Origin: Serripes groenlandicus
Lineage: Eukaryota > Mollusca > Bivalvia > Cardiida > Cardiidae
Reading direction: 5' to 3'
DNA: 64,000 bases
NCBI GenBank assembly: GCA_031761405.1
Contig: JASEVX010000013.1
Span: 40,748,601 to 40,812,600, forward strand
Below the pieces are notes generated by a model that was not told the DNA's origin, searched no databases, and worked only from the letters and a program-made list of their open reading frames with translations. This document shows, in pieces, positions 53,301 through 62,871 of this stretch. Positions within the stretch are counted from its first letter, which is position 1; each line of letters begins with the position of its first letter. A program made the position numbers and the translations under genes.

Positions 53301-55683
53301 CATGTCAGTCTGTGTGTGGGTCTGTCGGTAGACCAAAGGCAGGGGGTCTGGTATGATCAGTAGATGACCCCTAACACTTTTTAGGTCATCCATGATTTTG
53401 AACTCCTAATAAGAAGTGTCTCTATTTTGCAACATTGTTTACATCTTCATTAAATAATTGTGTGCTACGCAAAGTCCTCTGCTGCAGATTGGTTGTATGT
53501 GGGAAAGGGTTAAAGGTGCTGAACTCCAGATGGAGATCAACATTTTGAAATGTTGAAACTTCTGCAAATATTGCTAATAATGACAACAAAGTAAGAAATA
53601 GTCTTAACTATTTTGGCAGTAAATGTTGAAAACCTCTCATTTGAAAGTCATGAAAATGTTCAAAATATGTCTACCCAGTAAAAATGAAGCATAAACGATC
53701 AATATTTAAATGTTTATGGTACTGGAAAGTGAAATGATTACTCTAATTTTATCCCAGAATTATGATTCTAATATTTCAAGACAACTTTTGAACAAGTTTT
53801 AAAATTTTGACTATATATAATATCCGTCATCAGTCACATTTCACATGCAGATTCTCGCCCTGAACACATGCTTCTCGCCGGATACAGAGCAAGACTCATG
53901 AACATAAGCAAGGACCTACAAGTTGCCACAACGCCGTGGGGAAAGACAGTTCATTTTAACGACATGGGAAAGATTTTGCCTAGAGAAGTAAATAAAGCAA
54001 GATACAGCAATTTTGTTCTTCTGCAAAGTCTAGATTTGAGTATTGAGGAAGAAGCGATTTTGCGTGGGATAGTGATAACGTTTACTGGTAAGTGACAACA
54101 GAAGACTAGATAAGGTGGATAAAGCTGGTCTTTTCCCCACAATATCTCTCTTATCACTCAACCAAACCCTTTGTTGTGGGTACTCAAAAGAATCGTCTCA
54201 GTACCCACAACATAGGATTTGGTTGAGTTTTCAATAAGGGTTTTATGACATGAAAACATGACCCTTATACTAGAGCACTGGAGACACCTTCTAAGCTCAT
54301 TTGCAGGAGAACCAACAATGGCATAAAATTGTAGATAAGACCTGTTCTCATGTTCTTATCCTTGAAGACTGACCCTTTCTGAGACATCTGCAGCAGATGA
54401 CTTTTGAAAGATTTTTGCAAAAGGTAAAAGTGCTTATAATGAGCAATTTCTCGTTTTGCTTCAATGTTTTTGAACTCTTATTTAATGATTATACTTTCAT
54501 AAACATGTATAAAGATTTTTCATATTTTATCATTTATGCCTTTATGACCTTTTTTGACTTTAAAAACATCATGGAAGAAGTATTGAAATTCTAAATAGTT
54601 GAGAAAAAAAAAAAGTAAGGTATTTTTATTGCACGTTTTGTGCAATTTCGCACAATTTCGTTTTGTGCAATGAGAGAAAGGGTTAATATACTCGGGGCCA
54701 GTGGTTAATTGTGATATATTCCGAGTAAACCCAAACACAATATAGTCTTGGACGATTCATTCAAGTACCATTGATAAAGTGTTTAACCCTTTCCCACTTT
54801 TAGATGCATTTTCACAAATCTGTAGCAGATGTCTTTTGAAAACACTTGAGTAAAAGAAGAAATTGCTCATAAGGAGGAATTTATCCTTTTCTGCTTTTAC
54901 CACAATGTTTTCAACTCTATTCAATGTATATTTTCTTTCAGAGATTTTCTTCTTTTGCCACAATGTTTTCAATAGTCTCCTGCTGCATATGCGGCAAAAT
55001 GCATATATATGTAAGTGAGAAAGAGGGTTTCTTTCCACAATTTTTTGGACTCAGTTGTTTAATTATACCTACATTTTTAGAGATTTTCCCGATTTTGGTG
55101 TATTGTTTGTTAAGTTGTCTACTGCAGATTTGTTGTATGTGGGAAAGGGGTGTTAGAGCTGCAATCTTTGCAATGGTATTCAGTTATCATACTTTCCTTT
55201 ACACAATTTTTCCATATTTTTGTCTGCTGCTTATTTGCTGCATTTAGACAATTTTAGGCCAAAATATGAACAACCTCTTTAGACGAAAATATAGTTATTT
55301 AATTGAGTCAAAGCTTCTTGGCAAACGGAGAAATTACTCAAAATGAGCAATTTCTCCTATTGCGACAGTGTTTTCCAAAATTGACTTCCATCAAAATCCA
55401 TCCGCCAGAGGGAACGGAATAAAACACAGCTTTTCTTGTTGTAGATCGCACAGAGCTGGTAGACCAAAATGCAGTTCAGGAAATCCAACACAATTTGATT
55501 GCATGTTTAGAGCACTTACTCAATGGAAGGACAGAAGAAAGGAAAATTTCAATCAGCAAGGTGTTTGACATCCTTGTGAGATTTCGAGAATTTACAGAAA
55601 ACGAGTACAAAGTGACCAAGGAACTGGTGTTTGACTGGCCTTGTTTAGCTAGCAATGGTCTGCTCAGGGACTTCTTTATATGA
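37589..55683 (+). CDS. Receptor B: NR1-like nuclear receptor, eight coding exons, 752 aa
   Basis: Paralog of receptor A with identical exon phases. Exons: 37589-38602, 41651-41804, 44597-44749, 45619-45743, 46932-47039, 49165-49393, 53851-54087, 55445-55683. Zinc finger 1 is at residues 317-337 (CQICDVKSSG, P-box EACKG). Zinc finger 2 has cysteines at 354, 356, 373 and 376 and no cysteine at the usual sixth position. The LBD signature is intact and the C-terminus is LLRDFFI, a better AF-2 than in receptor A. All splice sites are GT-AG and no frame is broken, so both genes look functional. Differences from A cluster in exons 6 and 7. NR1 group is likely; subgroup unresolved. Confidence 0.92.
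38610..39920 (+). repeat. Expanded 38-40-bp minisatellite at the exon 1 donor
   Basis: More than 30 units of GAGTTTAAATAAGGCACAT plus AGGAAAATTAAAGTACTTA run from the donor. A ~200-bp higher-order block repeats at about 39115 and 39305. The 155-residue reverse open frame inside is an artefact. Confidence 0.9.
39921..40277. other. Intron 1, M1 remnant only
   Basis: 39920-39990 resembles an M1 left end (AACTCTGCAGCAGATGAC). Nothing else recognised. Confidence 0.4.
40278..40470 (+). mobile_element. SINE S1, head truncated
   Basis: From CCCAGCTCGGCCAAC through GTGGTAAAGCAGCCAGTTGC to GCCGCCGTGATATGACTG. Confidence 0.7.
40838..41006. mobile_element. MITE M1 truncated by M4
   Basis: Left flank CTAA (40834-40837). 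The element is standard until AGAGATTTTCTATTTTT, where M4 begins. Confidence 0.7.
41007..41306 (+). mobile_element. Non-coding element M4
   Basis: Starts GGCCGGATTGCTCTAGCAAT and ends CAGCGGTTTCTTGTT. Includes TGACCTTGACCT and TCAAGGTCAAAT. It is inserted in the M1 copy before it. Confidence 0.7.
41355..41565 (+). mobile_element. SINE S3, diverged
   Basis: Head worn (GTGTAATGGTAGAGCC). Body GGAAGTAAGGGCTTTCCC and AGTATTACTGGTAATTTAAG. Confidence 0.5.
41651..41804 (+). CDS. Receptor B exon 2: recognition helix and zinc finger 2
   Basis: Acceptor TTAACAG ends at 41650. Encodes GFFRRALKKSEITFQ and the second finger; changes from A are T to A, S to G and Q to R. The missing sixth cysteine is shared with A. 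Donor GTAAGA at 41805, phase 1. Confidence 0.92.
42545..42735 (+). repeat. Duplicate of the intron 2 start, forming a zero-length exon
   Basis: From GTAAGACCACTATA at 42559 the sequence repeats 41805-41970 with scattered changes. It is directly preceded by CACATTATAG, so AG and GTAAGA abut at 42558/42559. No exon 2 copy accompanies it. Confidence 0.8.
42736..44278. other. Intron 2 remainder
   Basis: M1 remnants at about 43200-43430 and 43750-43830, and a block at 43610-43700 shared with receptor A (11155-11260). No coding sequence. Confidence 0.45.
44279..44490 (+). mobile_element. SINE S2 shared with segment A
   Basis: Head GTGGCTGAGTGGTTAATGTC and GGGTTCGATACC, body TACTGGTTTGTTTACCC. Homolog at 11520. 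Confidence 0.75.
44597..44749 (+). CDS. Receptor B exon 3: carboxy-terminal extension and hinge
   Basis: Acceptor TTGCAG ends at 44596. Identical to A through VFPDYS, then LSIFDSPAS where A has PSS, six codons more. Donor GTAAGC at 44750, phase 1. Confidence 0.9.
44805..45002 (+). repeat. Dispersed repeat homologous to 11970
   Basis: Starts GTTGGGGTATTGTGATACC and ends CAGCGCTCTTGTTAC. Shorter than its counterpart in A by an internal deletion. Confidence 0.6.
45070..45243. mobile_element. MITE M1, internally deleted
   Basis: TTAA at 45066-45069 and 45244-45247. The central palindrome is missing, leaving both ends. Confidence 0.8.
45619..45743 (+). CDS. Receptor B exon 4: hinge
   Basis: Acceptor TTTTCAG ends at 45618. 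Encodes GSGISSPEGMTILESPPLID to HTQLT. The donor is GTAACG after 45743 or GTACGG after 45749. As in A, read-through ends soon (VTVR and stop). Confidence 0.8.
45957..46112 (+). mobile_element. SINE S1 fragment shared with segment A
   Basis: GTCTATGTGGAAAAGCAGCC to ATCCCCAATCGATCAATC. Homolog at 14158. Confidence 0.7.
46413..46905 (+). mobile_element. SINE S3 split by an M1 MITE
   Basis: Head and body 46413-46576, 3' part 46803-46905. Joined, it matches the unbroken homolog at 14625 in receptor A. Confidence 0.85.
46577..46798. mobile_element. MITE M1 inserted after the segmental duplication
   Basis: Left flank ATAA (46573-46576), right flank TTAA (46799-46802). The empty site in the SINE of receptor A reads ATATAAATGG, so the target was ATAA. 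Confidence 0.88.
46932..47039 (+). CDS. Receptor B exon 5
   Basis: Acceptor TTTTACAG ends at 46931. 36 residues EMESVVCDLTEAHKASL to KRHRQYL, donor GTACGC at 47040. No decoy acceptors upstream, unlike A. Confidence 0.88.
47275..47315. repeat. Poly-C then CA microsatellite
   Basis: A run of about 24 C followed by CACACACA within intron 5 of receptor B. Confidence 0.9.
47945..49164 (+). repeat. 38-bp exon-6-acceptor minisatellite, receptor B
   Basis: About 30 units with the same make-up as 15815-16712, including interspersed AGGATGATTTTGATTTTAAT variants. Ends at the true acceptor at 49164. More homogeneous than in A, suggesting recent amplification. Confidence 0.92.
49165..49393 (+). CDS. 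Receptor B exon 6: ligand-domain helices with signature
   Basis: Acceptor TTCACAG ends at 49164. DDYNLKEEVFGPMNPLSKAE to DQASLIK. Changes from A include Q-Q-E-M to Q-L-A-L and T-K-R-I-G-K to M-K-K-V-K-K. Donor GTAAGC at 49394, phase 1. Confidence 0.93.
49430..50899. other. Intron 6: dispersed repeats
   Basis: Several units of the AAATGTTCCTTTGGTGGTCC family in tandem, some ending TCTTGTT (about 50122). No coding sequence. Confidence 0.55.
50900..52440 (+). mobile_element. ~190-bp tandem array ending in hairpin plus CTCTTGTT
   Basis: About eight units share CATCATTACCTCCATCAACA, GACTTAGAATTTCGG and CAAAACCATTACAGATAT. The end is GCTGTCCTCCGACAGCTC plus TTGTT, identical to that of the array at 36595. 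Confidence 0.75.
52441..53850. other. Intron 6 end
   Basis: 52441-53106 repeats 50120-50890 and ends GGGCCATCTTGGCCCTCTTG. 53107-53850 matches 18165-18290 plus 19120-19692 in A, bracketing the place where A carries the 156-bp satellite element, absent here. Confidence 0.6.
53851..54087 (+). CDS. Receptor B exon 7: central ligand-binding domain
   Basis: Acceptor CATGCAG ends at 53850. YSRPEHMLLAGYRARLMNIS to VITFT. Strongly changed from A at two clusters: residues after GYRA, and from WGK to RYSN. Donor GTAAGT at 54088, phase 1. Confidence 0.93.
54170..55444. other. Intron 7 of receptor B, M1 remnants
   Basis: Several old M1-type fragments (about 54370-54690, 54783-55030, 55090-55150). The AGGTCA-rich array of intron 7 of A is absent. 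Confidence 0.5.
55445..55683 (+). CDS. Receptor B exon 8: helices 9-12 and stop
   Basis: Acceptor GTTGTAG ends at 55444. DRTELVDQNAV to SNGLLRDFFI, TGA at 55681. The LLRDFF end fits the AF-2 pattern, with Asp in place of the commoner Glu. Confidence 0.92.
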
Positions 55684-55690
55684 CAATATG

Positions 55691-56056
55691 AGAATTTACA
55701 GAGAACAAGTACAAAATGACCAAGGAACTGGTGTTTGACTGGCCTTGTTTAGCTAGCAATGGTCTGCTTAGGGACTTCTTTATATAACAATATGATAATT
55801 TACAGAGAACAAGTACAAAGTGACCAGGAAACTGATGTTTGACTGGCCTTGTTTAGCTAGCAATGGTCTGCTTAGGGACTTCTTTATATGACATTAAGAG
55901 AATTTACAAAGAGCAAGTACAAAGTGACCAGGAAACTGGTGTTTGACTGGCCTTGTTTAGCTAGCAATGGTCTGCTTAGGGACTTTTTATACCCCTTGCA
56001 AACAAAGTTTTGGGGGGGTATATTGGAATCACCCTGTCTGTCCGTCCGTCCGTCCA

Positions 56057-56090
<34 letters not shown>

Positions 56091-56542
56091 CATATGTCTT
56101 GTAAGCGCAACTCCTCCTTAAAGGCTGCACCGATTCTGATGAAACTTTACACAGTTGCAGTACACAACCTGAGGATGTGCATAAAGTAAGATTATCCCTG
56201 TCTGTCCGTCCGTCTGTCTGTGTCTGTCCATATGTCTTGTAAGCGCAACTCCTCCTTAATGGCTTGAACGATTCTGATGAAACTTTACACAGTTGCAGTA
56301 CACAACCTGAGGATGTGCATGAAGTAAGAGTATCCCGGTCGGAAATATATCCGTCCATCCGTCTGTCTGTCCATATGTCTTGTAAGCGGGATGGAGGGTA
56401 TCCTTTTGTTAGTTCACTCACAGTTCTAGTTTCGTATGACAATATGAGAATTTACAGAAAACAAGTACAGGTGACCAGGGAACTAGTGCTTGACTGGCCT
56501 TGTATAGCTAGCAATGCTTTGCTTAGGTACTTCTTTATATGA
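55691..56542 (+). repeat. Four downstream copies of the helix-12/AF-2 segment (B)
   Basis: Copy 2 (55691-55787) and copy 3 (55796-55891) remain open to their own stops and encode LLRDFFI. Copy 4 (55900-55988) loses its end to an inserted repeat. Copy 5 (about 56446-56542) has a one-base deletion and LLRYFFI. Units are about 100 bp and each begins AATTTACAG or AATTTACAA. Confidence 0.9.
55989..56438 (+). mobile_element. Element with GTCT microsatellite inside the AF-2 array
   Basis: Starts ACCCCTTGCAAACAAAG, contains TCCGTCCGTC/GTCTGTCT runs and two to three units with CTTGTAAGCGCAACTCCTCC, and ends TTCACTCACAGTTCTAGTTT. It separates copies 4 and 5. Confidence 0.7.
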
Positions 56543-56827
56543 CAATATGAGATTTTTTCTGAAAGTGAGAGCCATGTTTCTAAGTTGACTTGACTGAGCG
56601 TCATACTGTCTGTATTAACCTTTTCCCACATAAAACAAATTTGCAGCAGTTGACTTTAACCCTTTCCCACATGTAGATGCTTTCTGATACCTCTGCAGCA
56701 GATGACTTTAGAAAACATTGTGATAAAAGAAGAAATTGCTCATCATATTTCAACTAACAGCTCCATATTTTTACATGATAGGGATCGACAGCAAGACAGA
56801 CACTCAGCCAGCTTCTTTTTCAACTTA

Positions 56828-57124
56828 TTAGTCCCCTACCGGCGTGCCGAAGGGGACTCTTAGGTTTGCACTCCGTCCGTCAGTCCGTCAGTCAGTCCAT
56901 CTGTCAGTCAGTCAGTCAGTCCGGCAAATCAGTTTTCCGCACTTTTTTTCTACATGCTTTGAGGTATTCAGCTGAAATTTTGTATATGCCTTTGTAATCA
57001 TGTGTCACAGATCAAGTTCGCGTTTCCTGGGATTTCGTCAATTTTTTAATGAGTTATGCCCCTTTTTGGACTTAGTGCAAACCGGTAGGGGACTATGGTA
57101 TTGCTTGCAATCCAGTTACTTGTT
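56828..57124 (+). mobile_element. Element with AGTCCCCTACCGG start
   Basis: Starts TAGTCCCCTACCGGCGTGCC and ends AACCGGTAGGGGACT plus GCAATCCAGTTACTTGTTT. The ends are partly inverted. It contains a CAGTCAGTC microsatellite. Confidence 0.7.
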
Positions 57125-57129
57125 TATAT

Positions 57130-58224
57130 GAACTAGAGCTCGAGAAACTTATCGTTATCTAATAGTCTCTCAATCTTAACCCTTTCCTCATATAGACACT
57201 TTCTGACGCCTTTGCATCGGTTCGATGAGTTGTTGCCCTTTTAATTTTTGTCTGTTCCACTTTTGTCCGATCTAATTCTCAAAAGCGACTGACTTGAATT
57301 CAATGAACTTGATGGGAAGCTTCACAATAAGAGAAGATTTGCATATTATCAACATGTTCTGTTGAGATGATTTTTATCACAGAGTTGTTGCCCTTTTATG
57401 AACAATGACAACGGAGAATTCGAGTCCGGGCTAGTTCTCGGGAACCACTATCTTGAAGTCCATGAAACTTTATGGAAAGTTTCACTAACAAGTTGAGATG
57501 TGCATATTATCACCGCATATTATCACCATGTTCCAAAGAGTTATTGGCCTTTTATATATGATTTCTTGTCCAGGGTATTTCTCAGCAACTACCAGTCGTA
57601 ATTCAATGAAACTGAAAGGGAAGCTTCACTCAAAAGGAAATGTGCATGTTATCAGCATGTTACTGCTGAATAAATTTCACAGAATTGTGACCCTTTGAAT
57701 TTTTATATTTTATAATATACGACTATTCGTGTACAGACTGTTTCTGAGCAATTAAATGTAGGAATTCAATGACACTTAAAGGGAAACATCATTAATAAGA
57801 GGAGATGTGCATATTGTAACTATTTCCACTTATGTCATGGCATTTCTTACTATTTACTTACTTATTGAATTTGCTACATATAATATATAATGTATCACCA
57901 TAATAACCAATCCTGTGTCCTTGCTATAATTCATGGAGCTTCAATTGGTTCCACTGATATCTTGTTTTTAATTTATACAAATGGCGAATAATGTCAATCA
58001 GCAGAGTGGACCCTGGAATTTAGAATAATTCTTAAAATGATTATTATCGGAAAGCATGAACAGGGATATATATTCCTATATTGTGAATTAAGTTATAACT
58101 CATTGGTATTTTAAAAAAAATAAGTCGGGCTTTTGTTATACCCTTGACGTCGTCTGCGTCTTTGTCGTAAAGATTTTAACCTTACCTCATAATTCAAAAT
58201 GGTAACACATATATAATATGCTTA
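57130..58224. other. 3' flank of receptor B
   Basis: 57220-57800 holds repeated blocks such as AACTTTATGGGAAGTTTCAC (also at about 22050). 57806-58060 matches the A flank. No gene. Confidence 0.45.
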
Positions 58225-58406
58225 AGTTTCGTAACGATTTCTCAAAAAAACATTGTTAAAATTGCTCGAAACGAGCAATTTCTCGTTTTGCCACAATGTT
58301 TTCCACCTTTAGTCCAAGTTTATCCATTCATTTATAGAGATTTTCTATTTTTTGACACAATATGTTCAAAGTCGTCTGTTGCGGAATTGTCGTATGAGGG
58401 AAAGGG
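58225..58406. mobile_element. MITE M1, left end missing
   Basis: From AATTGCTCGAAACGAGCAAT to GAGGGAAAGGG, TTAA at 58407-58410. Confidence 0.75.
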
Positions 58407-58623
58407 TTAAACCCTTTTTCAAAATCCATAGCTCAGAAAGCTACGAGTTTACTTCCCTTATTTAGTCCTCTGTATATATATATATATGTTTTGAGTGATG
58501 CAGATAAACTTACATATCTTATCAGAAACGTTCCAAGAAAAGTAGCTAAATACATTGTTAAATATAACTAGTTTCATTCCAATCCATATAATATTATGCA
58601 AATGATTGACATTTATTATTTAT

Positions 58624-59190
58624 TATGTCTCCCCCTGTATACAGGGGAGATATATTGTTTTTGTCCTGGGCGTCTGTCTGTCTGTCCGTCTGTCCGAAAT
58701 TGTGTCCGCTCCATATCTCCAAGACGGCTTGAAGGATTTTCATGAAACTTGTGTCAGATGTTCACCTCATGAAGGCGATGTGCAGAACCCATGTCCCGAC
58801 CATACAGGTTCAATGTCAAGGTCAGACTTGAAGGTCAAAGGTTTGAGCCTTTATTTCGTGTCCGCTCCATATCTCCAAAACGGCTTGAAGAATTTTCATG
58901 AAACTTGTGTCAGATGTTCACCTCACGAAGGCGATGTGCAGAACCCATGTTCCGACCATACCGGTTCAAGGTCAAGGTCAGGCTTGAAGGTCAAAGGTTT
59001 GAGCCTGTTTTTCGTGTCCGCTCCATATCTCCAAAACGGCTTGAAGGATTTTCATGAAACTTGTGTCAGATGTTCACCTCATCAAGGTGATGTGCAGAAC
59101 CCATTGTCTGCTTTATAGGTTGGAATGTTTTGAGAGATTTTGACAGATATTTGAGGGGGAGACATCTGTTTTTTCAAAAACAATTCTAGT
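58624..59190 (+). mobile_element. Element with internal 156-bp satellite (three units)
   Basis: Same ends as 18295 (ATGTCTCCCCCTGTATACAG; GGGGAGACATCTG). Units start at about 58700 and 58856 (156 bp) and about 59010. It is not in a position homologous to 18295, so the two inserted independently. Confidence 0.8.
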
Positions 59191-59389
59191 TTATTGAAGA
59201 TGTTAGTAATGCCAAATTAATTTCACGTGAAAATTATATTACTTACTATTGTATAGGTGACTTATAGGTCCTTGGGCCGGGTGTTTTGTTTAAATTTCTA
59301 TAATTGTATACCATGTTACATGTACATGTACATATGTCACTTTAATAAAATATTTACTTACTTACTTTATATTAATCAAATTTTGTATG

Positions 59390-59830
59390 GAGAATGTGTA
59401 CCATGTAATTACTTTGCTTTTTATCTCTTTAGTTACTGATGATATTTTCTTATTTCTTAAGTTTAACTATTAGCCTATTTTGTTATTTAGTAATGAATTA
59501 AATTCATGGAATGTTACTTTTGTCTATTTTTTCTTTTGATTCCTGAAGACTGAACCGATGTCCAATTCCACCAACCTTACTTGGCATTAAGTTATACTTC
59601 TAAAATACTTAAAAGCATGTTTCGTCATTTTTGTTTCCCTAGTATTTTGTTAAAACATGAATGGTGGTATGTATTTAATTAAATGACTAGAGTTGACATA
59701 AATAGTTACCTTGCTTACTTACCGTGGTAGTACTTAGCACAAAGTAAAGTTGGTGGAATTGGACCCTGGTACTTGTTCAAAGGTCGAGGGAAAACCCCTT
59801 TCTGTAATTTATGAAACTAGTACGTGTTCT
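59390..59830. other. Duplicated non-coding flank
   Basis: Matches about 25820-26240. No gene. Confidence 0.5.
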
Positions 59831-59862
59831 ATGTACACATGGCAAATTTGTATGGTATTTAA

Positions 59863-60085
59863 CCCTTTCCCTGATACAACATTTCTGCAGCAGACGACTT
59901 TGAACATATTTCGTCAAATAATGGAAAAATCTCTTTTAATTGAATGGATAACCTATGACTAAAAGTGAAAAACATTGTGACAAAAGGAGAAATTGCACGT
60001 TTTGTGCAATTTTCTTCTTTGTCACTGTTTTCAAAAAAGTCGTCTGCTGCAGAGGCGTCAGAAAGCGTATATATGAGGGAAAGGG
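59863..60085. mobile_element. MITE M1, TTAA flanks
   Basis: TTAA at 59859-59862 and 60086-60089. Canonical ends. It interrupts a reversed S3-like stretch. Confidence 0.85.
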
Positions 60086-60233
60086 TTAAGCCGTTTTTCA
60101 ACAATTCTTCAGTTATATCACAGTGTTTTGTTTTACGACTGTTTGATTTATCCTGGCATAAGCACGTTAGTGGCTATGATAACCCAACACTCCTTAGCTC
60201 CAAGGAGGGGAAAGCCATTACTACCATGTTTAA

Positions 60234-60456
60234 CCCTTTCCCTCATACGACAATTCTGCAGCAGACGACTTCGAACATATTTTGTCAAATAATGGAAAAA
60301 TCTCTTATAATTGAATGGACAACCTATGACTAAAAGTGGAAAACATTGTGACAAAAGGAGAAATTGCACGTTTTGTGCAATTTCTTCTTTTGTTACTATG
60401 TTTCAAAAAGTCGTCTGCTGCAGAGGCGTCAGAAAGCGTCTATATGAGGGAAAGGG
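60234..60456. mobile_element. MITE M1, TTAA flanks
   Basis: TTAA at 60230-60233 and 60457-60460. Very similar to the copy 150 bp upstream, with small differences. Confidence 0.85.
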
Positions 60457-60531
60457 TTAAAGCGTTGCGTTCAGTTGTGAATGGGTTAAATGTTCCAGTG
60501 CTTCTGGGATGGTTTTTGTGACTATATACAA

Positions 60532-60757
60532 TCGAGGGCTTTGGCGAGAAACGGTTGTAACTAAAATTGGTATTTTTTTACCAAGGTTAATCACCTCGCC
60601 ATAAAGTCTTTATAAGCGTTAAATCATTTTTCTTGGTAAACAATTGAAATTTAGGTGACATTGCTCGTTCTGAGCAATGGCACCTAAATTTGCATTGTTT
60701 ACGAAGGGGTCAAAAGGGTTTTCAAAATAGATTTTTAGTTACAACCGTTTCACGCCA
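60532..60757. mobile_element. MITE M2, right end damaged
   Basis: TCGAGGGCTTTGGCGAGAAA opens; the right end stops at TTTCACGCCA. A right-half copy with its own flank (60866-60955) follows, and the sequence 60773-60868 repeats at 60966-61060. Confidence 0.7.
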
Positions 60758-61235
60758 CTAAGCAAAATATTTATATTTGATTTCGCCTTTGACCACGGCG
60801 TATTTAATTGACACGGAAGTTCTTACAATACTAATTTTAAAAGTGCAATGGGACAATAACGGAAATAATTGTTTACAAAGGGGTCAAAATTGCCCCTAAA
60901 CCAGGGTTTTCAAAATAGGTTTTTAGTTACAACCGTTTCACGCAAAGCCCTCGACATGCAACTAAGCAAAATATATATATTTGATTTCGCCTTAGGTATT
61001 TACACTGAAAGTTCTTACAATACAAATTTGAAAAAGTGCAATGGGACAATAACGGAAATAAGTAAGCGTTGGCACTGATCGTATAGGGGCATCTTAACCA
61101 TTTCCTCATATAGAGCTTTATGGTGAAAAGAGATATGGCATATTTGATTATAGACGAACATGATTCAAACTGAAATAGTTAATGTTACGCTAAAGACTCC
61201 CAACTCGCCGGGCGCGGTTCATTATCATTTTAACC

Positions 61236-61472
61236 ACCGTTTGTCCAGGGCTTGTGAGTTCAAACCCTTACTCGGCCAACATTATTTCCGACGTTTGATA
61301 AAAGTCAATGCGACATGCGTCTTCCACCAATGGGCTAACAGTCTTTGTGGAAAAGCAGCCAGTTGCTTTGAAAGACTTGTGAGAAAACCAGGAAACACAT
61401 GGGTAGGTGAACTGGCCGCCGTGATATGACAGATTCCTTTTTGAAAACGGGCGTTAAATCCCAATCAATCAG
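61236..61472 (+). mobile_element. SINE S1, head truncated
   Basis: GGCTTGTGAGTTCAAACCC through the body to AAATCCCAATCAATCA. Confidence 0.75.
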
Positions 61473-61625
61473 ACCCGTTACCACATACATATGAATTAGG
61501 GCGAATCTACAGCAGATGACTTAAGAAAATATTGTGGCAAAAGTAAAAATCTCTCATAGTGTGTTTATAACGTCTCTTTTTGCCACACAATGTTTTCAAC
61601 TCTACTCAATAATTATACTTTGATT

Positions 61626-61889
61626 GCGCCTCCCGCGAGAAAACCAACATTGTGGACTCTGCGTAAAGTATCGACCCGGATCAGCCTATAAGCATGCCGC
61701 GCATGCTTACCCCGGATAAACACTTTTCACCTCCTGTGGATTTTTCCGTTTCGGGAATCATTACTCTATACCTCTATCCCTCTAAGACGGAAATTGTCGA
61801 ACCGGATCAGTCTGCGCGGACTGCGCAGGTTGATCTGGATAAATACATTACGCAGAGGCCATAATCTTGGTTTTCTCGCGGGACGGCTT
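61626..61889. mobile_element. MITE M3 inserted in an M1 remnant
   Basis: GCGCCTCCCGCGAGAAAACC to GTTTTCTCGCGGGACGGC. On both sides an older M1-like element continues (61500-61625 and 61890-61985). Confidence 0.8.
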
Positions 61890-62019
61890 AATTATACTTT
61901 AATTTGCAGATGTTACATAGTCTTTGCCCATGTATTTTAAAATTCGTCTGCTGCAGATTTGTTGTATGTATGTGGTAAAATAGTATGGCATGCGGTACTA
62001 GTATACACGCTCAACGGAA

Positions 62020-62250
62020 TTCGAGTGGTAAGCGCCGGAATTTGGAACCGGGCATCCCGGATTTGAATCTCCGCACTCCGCAATGTAATTTTTATATGGC
62101 GTGATAAAAATTCCAAGTTGTGTTGGGTGTAGCCTGCTGTTACCCAGGGCCCATTATAATAGACATTCTATTATTATGTATTCATTCAATAAGGCAAGAA
62201 TATATTGATCGACTTTTCGCGCAGTCATTTTAACCCTTCGACCTGTAAGT
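62020..62250. other. SINE S2 remnant, then nothing recognisable
   Basis: 62020-62110 resembles a worn S2 head (GAGTGGTAAGCGCCGGAATT). The remainder shows no gene. Confidence 0.45.
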
Positions 62251-62253
62251 GCC

Positions 62254-62526
62254 GAGTCCCGAAAGCTCAGTCGGTTGCGACGCGCGCTGTCTATCCAGGG
62301 GTTGTGAGTTCGAACCTCAAGCTCGGTCAGCATTATATCCGACGTTTGACAGTAGTCGGTGTGACAACGGGCTAACAGGCTTTGTGAAAAGTAGCCAGTT
62401 GCTTGAACAAGTCTGTTGCGTGGGGTACTGTTGTGGGAATGCCAGGAAACATATGTATAGGTGAACTTGCCGCCAAGATATGACTGAAACAATGTTGAAA
62501 CCGGTGTTAAACTCCAATCAATCAAT
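62254..62526 (+). mobile_element. SINE S1, full length, divergent
   Basis: Head GAAAGCTCAGTCGGTTGCGA and GGTTGTGAGTTCGAACC, body AGTAGCCAGTTGCTTGAAC, tail CCAATCAATCAATT. Confidence 0.8.
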
Positions 62527-62871
62527 TATCCTGTAATTCCCGTCTCTATAGTGACATCACTTCATTGGGAGGTGTTGGTTCTGTTTTCAACATTATTTTA
62601 GTTATAATCACGGCGACAGTTCACTTATTCATGATCCCCGGGTAAACATGTCCTAGTCTAGTACTGATGTGTATACATGAGAAATAATACATAAATTATA
62701 CATGCATGCACCAACACTAATTAATGATGTACCCGATATGTGATGCCCCTGAAGACGGTTTTTGAAAACATTGTAGGAAAAAGAAAATGATACTCAATCA
62801 AAAAATAAATGCGAGAAGTACTCAATTGATTCGGACAAAAGAGAAAAACTTCGTTTGTGCTTGCATTGAAA

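Larger units (their letters stand above)
34845..61170 (+). repeat. Segmental duplication, segment B
   Basis: Collinear with about 910-27130, same orientation, offset about 34 kb. Lengths are similar (about 26 kb), but intron repeats and transposons differ. Confidence 0.85.
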
